Shown piece by piece: positions 22,275 to 34,937 of a DNA stretch of 64,000 bases. The first letter of the stretch is position 1. Every line of letters begins with the position of its first letter. Below the pieces are notes generated by a model. It was not told the DNA's origin and did not search any database. It was given only the letters and a program-made list of their open reading frames with translations. Source of the stretch: Platynereis dumerilii (Eukaryota; Annelida; Polychaeta; Phyllodocida; Nereididae); NCBI GenBank assembly GCA_026936325.1, contig JAPTHN010000011.1:37358629-37422628 (forward strand), written 5' to 3'. The position numbers and the translations under genes are program-made.

Positions 22275-23785
22275 CAAAGCGGCCAATGTCCTTGCCATGT
22301 TCTTATTTATTCATTTACAAGACATCAGATCGATTTGATACCAAGTATTGTAAAATGAGATTATTTGTATGAAGAGTTCTACATCATACGCTCTATACCT
22401 GTTCAATGACATTGTTCAGGACAGGTAAGGCGGAAGACTTACATGTCTGTGACTTGTGAGAAAATGTAACATTCTCTTTTTGTGTATTTATAAATGGGGT
22501 ACTGAAAAATGTTGCTTTTATTCTGACTGGCTGTTTTGTATAATAACGTGAAAGTGTTAGGTGGTATTGGTGTCAGTTAGTGGAAGTTGTACATTGTCAT
22601 AGACTCATAGGTATAGTCAAGTCAGATCTGTCGATTATGTTAGTGTATATGCCTCGCTTCCTGAAGTGATTCGAACATTATAGTCCAAATTGATATTCAG
22701 CATTTAATATCATCATCATATACTTCAGTTACATATTCTGTCACTAAATTATTGCAAAACAGATCTTTTTTTCAGAAATAATTGACATAGTCTCCCGGAG
22801 ACTTCTCAAATTTCTAGACATGCCTTCGTAATGTTACTTTTCCAAAAGTTTGAACTGAAACAAATCTGGGGAATTTAGGTTTGCCCATTTAAAATAGTCA
22901 GGCATGACAAAAATATCCAATGATTTGATGACCAGCCAAATTTTGCAGGCCGATTGAGTAGGCGATCACAGAATTTAATCGAGACAAGTGGATGTTGTCT
23001 GAAGTTGTTTTGTCTCACCATTGAATTCACATTTCTTCAAATTTGAGTTTGCGAACTGTGCTCGTCTTTGATCTTTTCTGTCTATGGATCTCTATTGATT
23101 CATTTTGAGGCTCTTTTATCCTCTTTTACTGATCACTTTTAAAAGAAAGACTTACTAAAAATTTAACAGTACTTATATAGGTTGTAATTTGTGAGACAAC
23201 ATGTCTCTGGACTGCATTTTGTATGCACATTGAGTTCATGTCATTGGCACTACTTTATTACTGTACCAAAAATTGTCCTAATAATTTATGCATACTGAAA
23301 GGTCAATTTCTGTTTGTCTGTCGTTCTGCTGTTGTCTTTCTGAAATGAGTTACAGTGGTCAGCAGACAATGTTGCATCTGAGTTGGTCAGTTTCTTGCAA
23401 TTATTATGGCTTAATGATGTTGGTCAAGACATAGTAAAAATTGTTGTCCTGACAAAGTAAAATGTTTTAATTTGAGCAAGACTCCTCGATGATGATCATG
23501 TTTTGTGAAATTAATTACCCTTTTCAAGTGAATTTAATGAAAGTGCTTTCTCTTTGTATTTACAATAGTACTCAAAGCTACTCAAAAAGGCTTTAATTGG
23601 CTTCAAGTGCATCGTGCGGCATATAGGCCTAAACATCGTGTAAATATCATGTATAGCTTTTTGGCTATTTTGGAGATTTATTTATTCATGCGACTGTGTT
23701 ACTTTTTACATTGAGTTTCTTTTGTACTGGATATTGACATTGTTTTGTTATTTATGTTGTCAATAAAAAACATTTTGTAAAATAA
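22275..23785 (+). other. 3'UTR of the METTL24-like gene
   Basis: No coding signal follows the stop at 22274. A canonical AATAAA lies at 23762-23767, making a 3'UTR of about 1.5 kb likely. The second copy of the 40-bp repeat is at 22632-22671. Confidence 0.6.
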
Positions 23786-24600
23786 GATTTTCTCATTTGA
23801 AATTTCATTCCTCCTGACATTTAGATCAATAGACCTCCTGAATATAACTACCGCAACCTAATTCAACAAATGAAAAGTGTATGCAAATTGATGAAGTAGG
23901 CCTAAGCAGTTTTGTCTTTGGTGGCACATTGGGGTGCATCTTCACGTATTAAGTGTGTGAGCTTCAAGATTTGTATAAATATGCATGCCAAGATTGCAGG
24001 CTTTTAAGTGGGATTATGAAGTGATTAAGAATATATATTGAAAGAAAAGTAGCTTTAAAAGTAGGAACTACATGCAGTTATTGGCATCTGTTCAGTGCAC
24101 TGAGTTCAGGTTCATTTCTCAAATAGTTTCTTCTAGGGAAGAAAGGCCAAAATAGTCCCAAGCTTTGTAAGATGTTTAGGAACGGAGTCCTAGACAAAGT
24201 TTATGCTAATCATTGATGAAAATTGGACTTGTCCAGACTAGGCTAAATGAGCTAATCCTCTGTTACTAGCAATGACAAAAAGTGCTGCTTAACGGTGCTT
24301 ATTGCTACTATTACCCAGTCTCTAGACCAAATCTCAGTCTATAGGATCGTGCGCCCAGCCCACGATCTTAGATCATCTTGTTGATCTATCCAGCCTCATA
24401 GAGACGGGGACTTGCAAGATATACCACAACATGACCATGAACAGGCCATTGCACTCGCAACAGTGTATCATGCAAATCTTAACCAATAGATCACACTGAT
24501 AAGATCTACAAACTCCTTCGACCTTTTTACCTCTTCCTCACTTACTGATTAGATTTCAAATCAACTGAAAAAGCCACATAATAGAAGTTAAGATATATAT
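23786..24600. other. Intergenic space between two convergent genes
   Basis: Between the plus-strand AATAAA at 23762 and the minus-strand signal at 24602. I see no gene or clear repeat here. Confidence 0.7.
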
Positions 24601-27600
24601 TTTTATTCCAGGTGTTGGTATTTATAACATTGTAAGGCCTAACATTATACATACATGTACAAGAATATAAATTTGTCATTCATGAAAATAAGAGTTGGTA
24701 CTCCGTAAATCAATAACTTCAGATTCTGAGGGCCTTTCAAGGAAGCATCTAATAATACTGCACACATGCAAGAGTTCTTAGTCTAAGACTTAGAGTGTAA
24801 ACATACTCAATTTCATTCATAAACAAACTGAAAACATTTTACTTTCCCTAACTTGCTAACAACAAGCTATTTTAATGGGTAATATTCAGCAGGGCCATTG
24901 GTTGTGCTATTGCTTCTTTCAAAAGTTTAACACGCTTATTGTCGCTTAAAAGAATGGCAACCTACTTAATTCAGGCAATAAGAAACAATTTTTTTGGCCA
25001 TAAAAATAAACAAGTTTTATGTAAGTGAATATACAGCTCTTGAAATTGTAAGTGACTAGTTGCTACATCTATAGACTATACTTAAAACAAGGAATAAATG
25101 AAATGTAAATTATTTAAAGCTAAATGTTATTAAATAATCCTAAAACGCAATCTCTCGCTTTAAAAATGTAAAAGTGACATAAATAGGAACACAAATTTTA
25201 CATAGAAATAAACATTAAGAGCTATGCAGTAAAGTAAAACAGACAAATCAGACCTGCCAAGTTCAAGATTCATTGTACTTGTGCCAACCCTAAACTCATG
25301 TTTATCAGTTTCAATCTTCCTATAACTCTAATTCTGCATTGCAATTGACTGATGCCGATTCTGGCAATCCTGCAAAACGTTACTTTGCAACGGGGAGAAC
25401 TGTAAAGTATTTATTGAACTGTAATGGGCGTTGAATGGGGCCTGAAATTACATAGTTGTACAGTAAAACGAGATAGATTGTACTTTTGAGGTTCTTGATT
25501 CTAATTAACACAATAAATGAATGACTATTTGTGTTATTCCTTGGTCCCTAACATTGCAATGGCTCTTTAAACCGCTGAATTTCCTGTAGGCTCTTGCATT
25601 AAGGTCTCCACTTACTGAGAGATTTGGCAGGTCCGTAACAACATAACATAAGCACAACAGGCAAACTAGATCAACTAACAAGTAAATGAATATTAATCAA
25701 ACACAAGATACATGGCTTCAATACTGTACGCCAAATAACCAAATAAAGAAAATAATAAACAAAGACAGCAATGAGATTTCAGATGTAAATACGGCAAAAA
25801 GTCCGAATAAAATATATAGGCAAAAACAGAACAGCAAAAGAAACAACAGAGGTAGAACATACATGGCTATTTTGTCACAAAAATAAGCCAGCCTACTGCC
25901 TACAATATAATTGGTACACACTGTAAAGAACTTCAATCATATGAAGAAACGTAAATGAAAACACTTGGGATTTGTGATAATATACAAATAAATGTAGAGA
26001 CTTGTAGAATGTAGATCTATATATTTTCAAATTTACTCTACAGGTCTGTATAATTACATACACAAGTTTGAAATTTAAATCATAGGCAGCGTAGCACAAA
26101 CCTTCTGCGAAAAATGCCTTTAAAGACCAAATTACACCACAAAAGTGATATAGCCCTATATTATATTTTTTCAAAAATGTCATTAATATGCTGTGCATAA
26201 ATCGAAACACTTTAAAATCTAAAGCATCAAGAAATAAGCAATCAGATCACAACTTCTGAGCTCTAATTATAACTTATACAAAATTCTTAAACAAACCTGA
26301 AAAAATACGAAAAGCTAAGTCAAGTTCTTTTACAGGAAGGCAGCAAGTTTTCTCACAGATCTATCCTTAAATTTAATTAATACCATTTATTTTAATTCCA
26401 TGGCCACTTTTCACACAAAATCTAAAACAACAAAATTCAGAATATCAAATTAAACTAAATCAAATTCACATACATCATAGTAGGCCTACATGTAATGTAT
26501 CTTCATGCTTTCAATAAAGATCCAATCATCCTGCATTAAATTAATTAAATTTGGCAGTCAGTATTAAAATATCAAGTGTTTAATGTATATATACCAGTAT
26601 ATAGCAAAATATTAATTTAAACAGACCTCAACAAAACAGTGTTTTCCAAGAATCATATTTAAGATGCAGCATCTGTAGCACGCATTGTGTGCTCATCAAA
26701 GATTTGTAAGAATTATAGCTAACTATGCAATCAAGTTCAGATTACCCAGGATAACTTTACATAATATTTAGCTCTCCTTTCATGATCAAAATACACAATA
26801 ATAATACTAAGAACAAGCTCATGTAAAGAGAGCAGCACATTACATTAAAATCTCATCACTGACTTTAAAATAATATTACCCGCCTCTGTTGAATCACAGG
26901 TTATTCAGACTTGAAGATATATACTTCCATCTTCATCAAAACAGTAACTTCAAAGTTTAAAATCCTTTTCTTAAAATAAACATTCATATATGTATGCATA
27001 CAAAATGGCACTATAGTACGAGTAAATACATTCTCTGCATCACAATCATTACGAGTCATTTAACCCTTACCGGACTAAAGGGACATTTATGTGCATCCCC
27101 AGCTTACTGCCTGTAGGGCCATTTATGTCCCCAAAATATGCTGTTGTCCCCGATGACGTCACAATTGCAGGATTGTTTTTTTGGGACTGCTCAGTCCAGT
27201 AAGGGTTAACTTAACGACCACTCAATGTCAGAATACCATTCAACATTTTCAGGTATATCTCATCCAAGTATATAATATCATGTATCAACAATTTTCATAA
27301 CTCATTGTATCTTTCCTTCTTACTCTCATAAAAACACATAAATCAAGATTCTTAACATTATACACATATCAGCAACGGGTAGCAAGCAGTGTTACCATAG
27401 CATGGCCAAAAATGCCTGGTTTAATCAAAATTCTAAACTTGATTACTTACAAATAACAAATAATCATAAGGAATTAAAACTTTACAATTAACTTCAACAT
27501 TGCATTTCTTTTAGCAACTTAAGGCAGCTAAACAAAGTTCACAAAAAACATAAAATTGCCAAATGTAAATGACCTACTAAAAGCTACTTAAATGACAAAA

Positions 27601-27889
27601 AAAAAGCAACATGCAAAACTTCAGGGATTGGAGGACTACAACTTATGAATACAAAACCAAGATGATAATTTTTTGGCACATAATAAGATTATATGGAGCA
27701 TTGTAGTGTATATTCAGCGCAGGATAGGTTTTAGAATTAAATATTTTTGGAGTATCAAGAGTTCAAATAAAAGTATCTTTCTATTCGAAGTATTAATGAC
27801 AACCGTGATATATTATATTTGATTCAACTAGATACAATGGAGTATATATTACACTAGCAATTGTTACATACTTAGCTAAGGACTACTCG
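24601..27889 (-). other. Probable long 3'UTR of the Fuseless-like gene
   Basis: Uniformly AT-rich sequence with no supported coding exon. A minus-strand AATAAA (TTTATT at 24602-24607) lies at the far end. If used, the 3'UTR would be about 3.3 kb; nearer signals may also be used. The short ORFs here have no family resemblance. Confidence 0.45.
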
Positions 27890-30800
27890 TCAAGAGTTGA
27901 TTACGCCAGAGTTGTAATTGATAGGTCTGCTTGAACCCCAGGACTCGTCATCATACGGATCTATGAAATAAGGGTCGTCACTTTCTTGCTCTTCACTTAT
28001 GAGCATCTGAAAAATAAGACATGGACAGGATAAAATAAATTCAAAGAGCTCATATCTAATCATACTTCCATTTAATTATCTTTCCAATACATTTTGAACA
28101 AATTACAATGCCAATATAACACATCTATAACAACTTAAATGACGTTATTAGCATATGATTAATTGATTATCTGTTAAAAGAAGTCCTTGACTTAATGAGA
28201 ATACATGTTCAGACTTCAGTGCATGTAGATTTTGTCACCTCTTAACTCAATTATGGTATAAGGTAGATCGTCATTGTAAATTTCAATTTTTGATTTATCT
28301 AATAATAATAGAGAACAAAAATATGAAATTGATTCGCCAGAGTAATTGCTCCAGGATATTGACCGTTCCTCCAGTCAAACTGGATGAGCAGATGTGAACA
28401 CACACTGGTCATATCGACCAAAAAATAGGCTGAATGAGTATTACACAAGTGATATTCTAAAAGTTAGTTTGGCCAGACATTTAAAATTTTTAGCACTCTG
28501 CATGGCAGAGAGGAGTGGCGTGCACTTAAAAGTGTACAATAGTTAAAGAAATTAATCAAATTTAACAAAAGAACAATGAGGCAAATTTGATAAAAACACA
28601 CTGATCTTAAAATTTGCAAAGCAATAATACCAAGAATCACACGATTCAAAGCCGGGGCTTTTGCAAATTTGCAATGTGTCTTAATTATTGATGAGCGGTT
28701 TCAGCTGTACAGGTTGGGATCTTTGCATTGTCATGTTTACTCGCAGTTAAGGACAGACAAATACAGATTAGCAGGAAAGCTAAATGGAAGAGAACGAACA
28801 TCAGATGGGTAAATAAATAAACGATTTGATAGAAAATGCAACATGCATTTGCAGCATCTAATTGCGTAAAACACATTTAATCCATACCTGGTTAGTGTTC
28901 CTGTTCTGCCACCAGGTGTAGAGATGCAAGAAGTAATCTAGTTTCAGGATCATTTCTGCACCTTGGCCCGTTTCCGCATCTACAGAGACGCCGACAATAT
29001 CAATGGTGCTAGCGATGTGCAAAGAAGCTAGGGCAATGAAGCCGACAACATGGCATACCACAAAGTGCCACTCTTCGACGAGAACGTAGTCTTTGAAGAG
29101 GCCCCATCCACCTCGCCAGCACATGACAGTCCCCAACACAATATACAGAGCAACGACGTCTTGGAACACCAACTCCAACATGGGGTGCTTCCTGTGCAGT
29201 CTCTTAGCAATGTAGTAGAAAAGATACTGCATGGAACACAGCACCACAAACATCCCATAGCCAAGTCCCAATGACACAAAGTAAGACATCAGCAGCTGGT
29301 CAGGTCCGGGGAGTAAGAACGCATCAAAGAAGTTCCACAATCCTCGCCAAATTTGAATACACAAATGAACGATTACGAGATGAGAAAATACACCATCGAG
29401 GATGTAGGCCGCAGGTCTGTGCGTCTCCTGAAACACAAATGGAAAATTGACTGAAATTAAATACTGGAAATTAAGTAATTTTTAAAAATTATCTAACAAA
29501 CAGGTCCAATCAAGCAGTCTTGTCACTGACGAAGCGATTAGAGACAAGAAAGACAAGACTCCGTCGCACTTTGGCCCAAGACCTAAATCATCTTATTAAA
29601 CAGAATTTTATTTAAAGTACTGGTAATATTGCTTGCCAGTTGCCACAATTAGGAAAAAATCTGTTACGACTTGCAAATTGCCAAATAAACCCCAGATTGT
29701 GTACATTTTTGGCTTTCGGGCAGTTCTTCAACATAGATTTAATTAATGTTTTTACAATGCCGATAAGCGGAGTCGGGAGTCGTAATTCAGGTGACCTAAG
29801 GAGTCGGAGTTGCTTTTTAGGAAGCCAAAGCGAGTCGGGAGTCAGAGTTAGTTCACTTACTACCCGACTCTAAAGCCCTGGTTCCATGCGTTTATCAATT
29901 ACCATTCTACCCTTCTTTTTTTAAAATCCCAGTCTTTTCAACATTCTAGGAGGCAGAAGCACTATCAACATCTGACGGACATTTTTACTCACCCATGACG
30001 TACGGAAGCGGGGAGAAGGACTGTAGAAATTGGAGCGATTATCGAGGGTGACTTCGTAAGGAGTCGTGAAACCCTGGCAGATACTTCTGCAGCAGAGGAC
30101 GATTACAGTCGCCACACAAGCACAGATGAGGGAAGGTTTCCAATGTTTCGTAGCAAACTCATCCATCAGAGTCCAAATCCCTCGCCAAAAACTCAAGGCA
30201 ACAAAACAATGTACATAGAGGTAAATGCGACTTATGATAATGTGCCGAGCTGCAAATCCGGGTGAAACACACCTCTTCAGCAACGGTAGAACAATGTATC
30301 TGGAGCAAGAACAAGAGAATGGTTATATCATATACCGAGAACAAAAATAAGTTATGTCAGACATAATTGAGTATTAGCTTCTCAGATCGACTGACCAACA
30401 GATTTTCAACCAATGAATAAAAGGCTTTAACCCACAATTTTCTGTTAATTGATTGACTCATAAATGAGATCACAGCTTTTTTTTGCGTCATACCAATGAC
30501 ATTAGAAAAATTGCTTCGAGAAGCTAAAAACCTATTATGTCTGGCCTCGGTCTGCAAAATAATGACTGCACACCTATAACTTTATATATATATCTTCTGA
30601 TATAATGGATATGTTTTAATGATATAATTTCAAAATAATAAGCATAATATCAAGGCAAATGACAAGACATTTAAGTTCACTTAATGCTTACCCTGCAATG
30701 CCAAAAACTACTCCTATGGCCAAAGAAGCAGCTCCACTGGCCCAGTTGATGTCAGGTATCAAGTATGCATCCATCAACTTCCATGTGCTAGACCAGTATA

Positions 30801-30906
30801 TCACACAAAGAGGGAACACAACGAGGCAACTCCACAACGCATCTGCGATCCGCAATAAAACTTGGTGCCAAAGCGGCATCATTACTGTTTCTTCTGATTC
30901 GTCCAT
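27890..30906 (-). CDS. Fuseless-like multi-pass membrane protein, 392 aa (4 coding exons)
   Basis: Coding exons on the minus strand: 30906-30692, 30299-29993, 29427-28888 and 28006-27890, with GT/AG junctions and compatible phases, giving 392 residues. The start is ATG at 30906 (AAAATGG context), in an exon whose acceptor lies eight bases upstream; an additional 5'UTR exon must exist. About eight hydrophobic helices are visible. A short motif recurs four times: YWSSTWKLMDAYLIP, FWRGIWTLMDEF, IWRGLWNFFDAFLLP and CWRGGWGLFKDY, each at the end of a helix, pointing to an internally duplicated helix-pair fold. The length, helix count and W-R-G-x-W repeats resemble the Fuseless family; the Drosophila member acts at presynaptic calcium-channel sites. 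The last 38 residues are an acidic tail (SEEQESDDPYF). The family call is from memory of the motif. Confidence 0.75.
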
Positions 30907-31852
30907 TTTCAGTTCTGAAAACAAAAAATGTCATTTAAGTATAAATACGCAATTAAATGTAATTCGAGCAAATTTTAATTAGGCATCTATGCTGCATTAT
31001 TATGACAATCATGACAATTCAACAAAAAAAAATTCAGGCATATATTTTTCTCAATTGCAAGACTGAAGCACCAGTTGATTACTACTGAACAGCAATGAGA
31101 TGTATGCCATGCTTACCAATGGTTGAGATTCATTAACACGCAAAGAATTTCTTAACCTTCATAACATCAAATGCTGTCGTTGAGGGGCAGCAACTCAGAC
31201 GTACATTGCATGAATTTCTGAAAAAGAAAAAATTTTAATGTGAAGACACTACAGGATGACCAAAGTATACTTAGCTTAGTCTGCCAGCTACTTCATATCA
31301 TGCCTCGTAGTGACAATAAGCTGACATAGCTGATAGCACTGAAGCTTACAAGATCAACAAGGCATTCTCTCATATAGACTCAACTGTCACTCAAGACTCA
31401 AGAAGTTTGTTTTTCACAAAATTACATTGTTATACAATTTTCTAACAATGACCAATTAGGTACAGTAGCATCTATTTCTGCATAAATTTGAATTGTATAA
31501 TTTTAAAAAGATGAATTATATGGAGCAGGGTGAAATCTCTTAATCAAGATTTTTAAAATCACTTCATTTAAATCATTGCAACCCTGCTGTCAGGTATGGT
31601 AAGAACCAAGCATGAAATACAAATATAGTAAATTATTCAATTATGTTACATTTTGTAAAATTGCCACATACAGTTACTTTAAATATTGGATTTTGTTACT
31701 TTAATATCCAGGTTTTATTAACAGAAATTAATCTTCCTTGGCGACAAATACAAGGAGCAAAATTGAACATACATATGTAACACTAAGTCAGTAATAAAAA
31801 TACAAGTCCTAGGATATTTGAATACTATAAACAGGTAGGTTATTGTTGAAAG

Positions 31853-32007
31853 CAGGGGCGTATATAAAAATGGCTTGAGGGGGGACATTACATGGGGCGA
31901 ATATACGGCGCTCCGCAGTGTTTCTATTCTTCCATGTTAATTTTTGGCCTGAGGCCGAGGGGGGGGGGACATATGGCCCAATGCCCATCCCCCCCAATAC
32001 GCCACTG
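31853..32007. mobile_element. hAT MITE, 155 bp
   Basis: Termini CAGGGGCGTAT and CAGTGGCGTAT (right end, reverse complement) are hAT-type. Flanking 8-mers GTTGAAAG (31845-31852) and GTTGAATG (32008-32015) agree at seven of eight bases. Confidence 0.75.
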
Positions 32008-32178
32008 GTTGAATGGGCTGCATAATAATGATAATTTGAGAAAGGGGGATCCAGACACACTCTGACTTGCATGAGGCTGAGTGAAAAAAGATTCAGTCTG
32101 AAACTGTGACAGTGTCACTGCTTATAAGCAGATAAGTTATATACAACAACTATTGGTACCCAAGGCAGTGGCAAGGCT

Positions 32179-32260
32179 ATCAATGAGTATAAACCAGTGA
32201 TCTCTATGGATAGAGATCAATGAGTATAAACCAGTGATCTCTATGGATAGAGATCACTGG
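32179..32260. repeat. Tandem hairpin repeat
   Basis: A 37-bp unit beginning AATGAGTATAAACCAGTGAT occurs twice in tandem. The second copy ends in a near-perfect palindrome at 32231-32260 (CCAGTGATCTCTAT, two-base centre, then its complement). Confidence 0.75.
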
Positions 32261-32424
32261 TATAAACACTGATAAAAGCTGAAAATTGGTTTTCACATGC
32301 ATAATCTTCTTTTTCCGACATATATGGCATGATGATTACTTACAATCCACATCAACAACACAGTATCTTTCTTGCTTTTGCCCTCATACTGTCATTATAT
32401 CGCCCAATCACGTGCTCCTGTTTA

Positions 32425-32600
32425 TAAGGTTAGTTCAGTGCGCTGGCATAGAGGTCGTTGAAAGGAAAATTGATGACGGCGCCCTCTACACATTTCGATG
32501 GTCACAAGGTCTAAGCTCCAGCGCTGGGTCGCGGGTTCGATTCCCGCTCTGGTCGAGTCAACTAAACTTGGGAGCTACTTGACGGTTTCAATAAGGAGAC
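32425..32600 (+). mobile_element. Possible tRNA-derived SINE fragment
   Basis: GGTTAGTTCAGTG resembles an RNA polymerase III A box and GGGTTCGATTCCC is a good B box. The spacing, about 100 bp, is wider than in a tRNA, so this is a diverged or interrupted SINE head rather than a tRNA gene. I see no target duplication. Confidence 0.35.
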
Positions 32601-32959
32601 CATTTAATGTCCAGGGTGGAGTTTTTTTTACATGAACAATTTCTGCTCAGTTTAAGTAAAATAAATAAATTCTTATGGGCAGTCTTCAAAACCAGGTAAA
32701 TAATTTCCTAGGAATAATTTCAGCCAGGGGTGTTTCTTAACAAGCATTGTTTGATTTACGAATGAATATTCAGCCACTTTGCACATTTGAAATAAATAAA
32801 TACTGGCGCCGTCACCGCAAATTAAATAAATTTAAATAAGTTCCTCCGCCAGCCAGACCACTCATGGGTTTCAGTGGACAGATCCACCACCTTGAGCGGG
32901 TTTTTTCCGGCTCAAGTCCAATATACGGATAAGAAGTTCCTGAGGGACTGTTTACTTCA

Positions 32960-33303
32960 TAAAATCATTGCGTCACAACCGTTGTCATGACGTCACATGG
33001 GGGCTGCCGCCCCCACACCCCCGCTGATTGGTTGAAATTGTTGTTGTGATGACGTCATCAGCCAAACAACACACTTATTGTTACACTTGGAACTATTTGG
33101 TCCTTATATTGGACTTGAACTGGAAAACTCCCCCGGACATTAAATGGTCGCCCCAACCCAATTTGATCTCAACCACAGTCACCTTCCCATACAACATGGA
33201 GCAACCGGAGGAAAATCTGATAAATGTCGAGAAGTTCCAGGAGACACCATTGTCAGCCCCGGTGTCAGCCCCTGACACCATGGAGGTTAGCCGAGGTCAG
33301 TGA
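32960..33303 (+). promoter_or_regulatory. CRE-rich promoter-like segment with a possible first coding exon
   Basis: Within 100 bp lie a half CRE (GCGTCA near 32970), a full CRE (TGACGTCA, 32988-32995) and a 14-bp perfect palindrome TGATGACGTCATCA (33047-33060), plus an inverted CCAAT box (ATTGG, 33027). About 135 bp downstream an ATG (33196) opens a 35-residue frame starting MEQPEENLINVEKFQETPL. GT dinucleotides near its end could serve as donors, but no downstream exon was found. This could be a live promoter, a first exon whose gene was broken by insertions to the right, or part of an unrecognised element. Confidence 0.35.
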
Positions 33304-33413
33304 CGGGTTATGATGAAGCGTTGATATACCTACGAGTTCCAGTGATGGAAATGGGGGGGGGGGGAGCAGAGCTCCCTTGATAAAAAAACTGGGGGAGCTG
33401 TGCCATGCTACAG

Positions 33414-34923
33414 TGAGTGAGTGAGTGAGTTGGTTTTTTACGTCTCATCAGCACCTGAGTGGGCTATATAGAGACATACTTGGTTTGTGTCAAGGTTCTT
33501 GATTTGTTAAGTCTGTGAGATGTGACAGGTGTTTTTTTGTTGCTTGTCATGTTTCTCTTGTCTGTGCAAGGAAATGGTTGGTCTGTTGAGCTGTCTCGAT
33601 TTGTTATTTTGGATGGTTTCTTGTACTCAGAAGCCGTTTCTTTCTTCTTTGGTTGTTGGAGTGACAGTTTTGTCCGTGGAGCACAAGGAGAGGATGGTTG
33701 ACTTTGTTGAATCTTTTTACTGGGTGGTATGCATAAGTCAGAGTCAGGATATTTCACAGTTTCTCCCGTCTTTGGTCGGTCTGGTGAAGGCATTGTCCCA
33801 AACATATCCTTGAAAAGGTTCTCAAAAAGTTGAATCCTTCTCCGTGGTGACGAATGTAAAACTGGTCTTGGGTAATCTGCGTCTTGGTCAGTTTTGTCCA
33901 TGTCCTGTTGAACTATGCGCTTGGCTTCAGGAAACGAACATCCTGTGTCAATCTGAAATTGTACAATTTCTTTTTCTCTCTTGAAGACTTCACAGTTGTG
34001 GCTAAACGCAGGGTGGTCCCCTCGGCAATTGACACAATGCGGGGGCCTGAAGCATGGTTTGTCTCTCGTGTGAGTGTGATCTCGATCACCGCAATTGGCA
34101 CAAATTGTGAACCGTCTACATGTTGTGCTGATATGTCCATACAATTGGCAATTGAAACAGCGTTTTGGTCGGGGAAAGAGTGGGCAAACTCTGCACTTTT
34201 CAAAAGCTACAGGTACTTTCTTGGGTACATTGTTGTTTTTGAAAGTCAGTTTTATGGATTCATAGCCATTTCGTTGGGACAAACGTTTGAATTGGGTGAT
34301 GCCATGTTTGTGGAACCACTTCGACAGTTGAGAGTCTGAGCATGTCTTGCTCTCTTTCGAGAAGATAATGCCTTTGCCTGGTTTTTGGAAAGGCTCAATG
34401 GAGACTTGTGTATGCGCTATTTCTTTGACAAGTGTCAGTTTCTCTTTTTGTGTGTCATTCTTTGGGTGAATGAGAAATGTTCCATTGAATTGACGCTGTA
34501 TTTTATCTGCTACGGTGTTGTCACAAATGTCTGCAACAATTTCGTACACAGCGATTGCTGATAGGTCCACTAGCGATTTCTCAAGTCCGTTTATCACAAG
34601 GCAATTTTCATCTTTTGACATGTGTGAGGGGCGGTCAGGGTCATTCAAGTCATCCGAGGATGTACTTATCCGTGGGAATCTTGGTAGTCCAGTCGCAAAT
34701 TTTTCGATCTCAGCCTGGTTTCCCGCTGAGGGACGCGCACCTTGGTAACCCGGTTGACGTACGATCCGGTTTGGAATCATGGTAAATGACATATTCATTG
34801 ATATTCGCCTGTAAGGTAGGGGACACACCGTGCATGCGCACTGTCTCATGTTGGCCACTAAGGTTAGAGGTCTTCACCTTAGTGTTACCACCCACCGCCA
34901 CGAGGAGGCCCGAGACCTGCGGG
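33414..34923 (-). mobile_element. ORF1-only LINE relative A (I/Nimb type), full length with 14-bp TSD
   Basis: A 1510-bp insertion on the minus strand bracketed by a perfect duplication GTGCCATGCTACAG (33400-33413, 34924-34937). Its 5' end (CCCGCAGGTCTCGGGCCTC on the minus strand) matches the start of the full-length LINE at 42,941. Its 3' end is the shared tail (TAGCCCACTCAGGTGCTGAT) followed by an ACTC-type repeat. The only gene is an ORF1, whose stop codon falls inside the tail. There is no trace of endonuclease, reverse transcriptase or RNase H. Confidence 0.85.
33464..34798 (-). CDS. LINE ORF1 protein with three zinc knuckles, 444 aa (element A)
   Basis: Nucleic-acid-binding ORF1 protein of a non-LTR retrotransposon, expected to coat the element RNA. 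Start chosen at ATG 34798 (MNMSFTMIPNR); an upstream ATG at 34849 lies in sequence homologous to 5'UTR in the related elements. Three knuckles follow the FEKCRVCPLFPRPKRC block: CFNCQLYGHISTTC is a canonical CX2CX4HX4C, then CANCGDRDHTHTRDKPC and CVNCRGDHPAFSHNC. An FPEAKRI motif comes about 35 residues later, as in the other ORF1s here. The rest is a basic, Ser/Thr/Pro-rich tail ending TKYVSI, where the last codons are made by the 3' tail itself. The frame is intact. Confidence 0.8.
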   Translation of the reverse strand: MNMSFTMIPNRIVRQPGYQGARPSAGNQAEIEKFATGLPRFPRISTSSDDLNDPDRPSHMSKDENCLVINGLEKSLVDLSAIAVYEIVADICDNTVADKIQRQFNGTFLIHPKNDTQKEKLTLVKEIAHTQVSIEPFQKPGKGIIFSKESKTCSDSQLSKWFHKHGITQFKRLSQRNGYESIKLTFKNNNVPKKVPVAFEKCRVCPLFPRPKRCFNCQLYGHISTTCRRFTICANCGDRDHTHTRDKPCFRPPHCVNCRGDHPAFSHNCEVFKREKEIVQFQIDTGCSFPEAKRIVQQDMDKTDQDADYPRPVLHSSPRRRIQLFENLFKDMFGTMPSPDRPKTGETVKYPDSDLCIPPSKKIQQSQPSSPCAPRTKLSLQQPKKKETASEYKKPSKITNRDSSTDQPFPCTDKRNMTSNKKTPVTSHRLNKSRTLTQTKYVSI

Positions 34924-34937
34924 GTGCCATGCTACAG

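Noticed and set aside
34799-34858. Longer start for the element A ORF1 (MRQCACTVCPLPY)
   Set aside because: This stretch is homologous to the 5'UTR of elements B and C, where the ATG is absent, so the start at 34798 is more likely.
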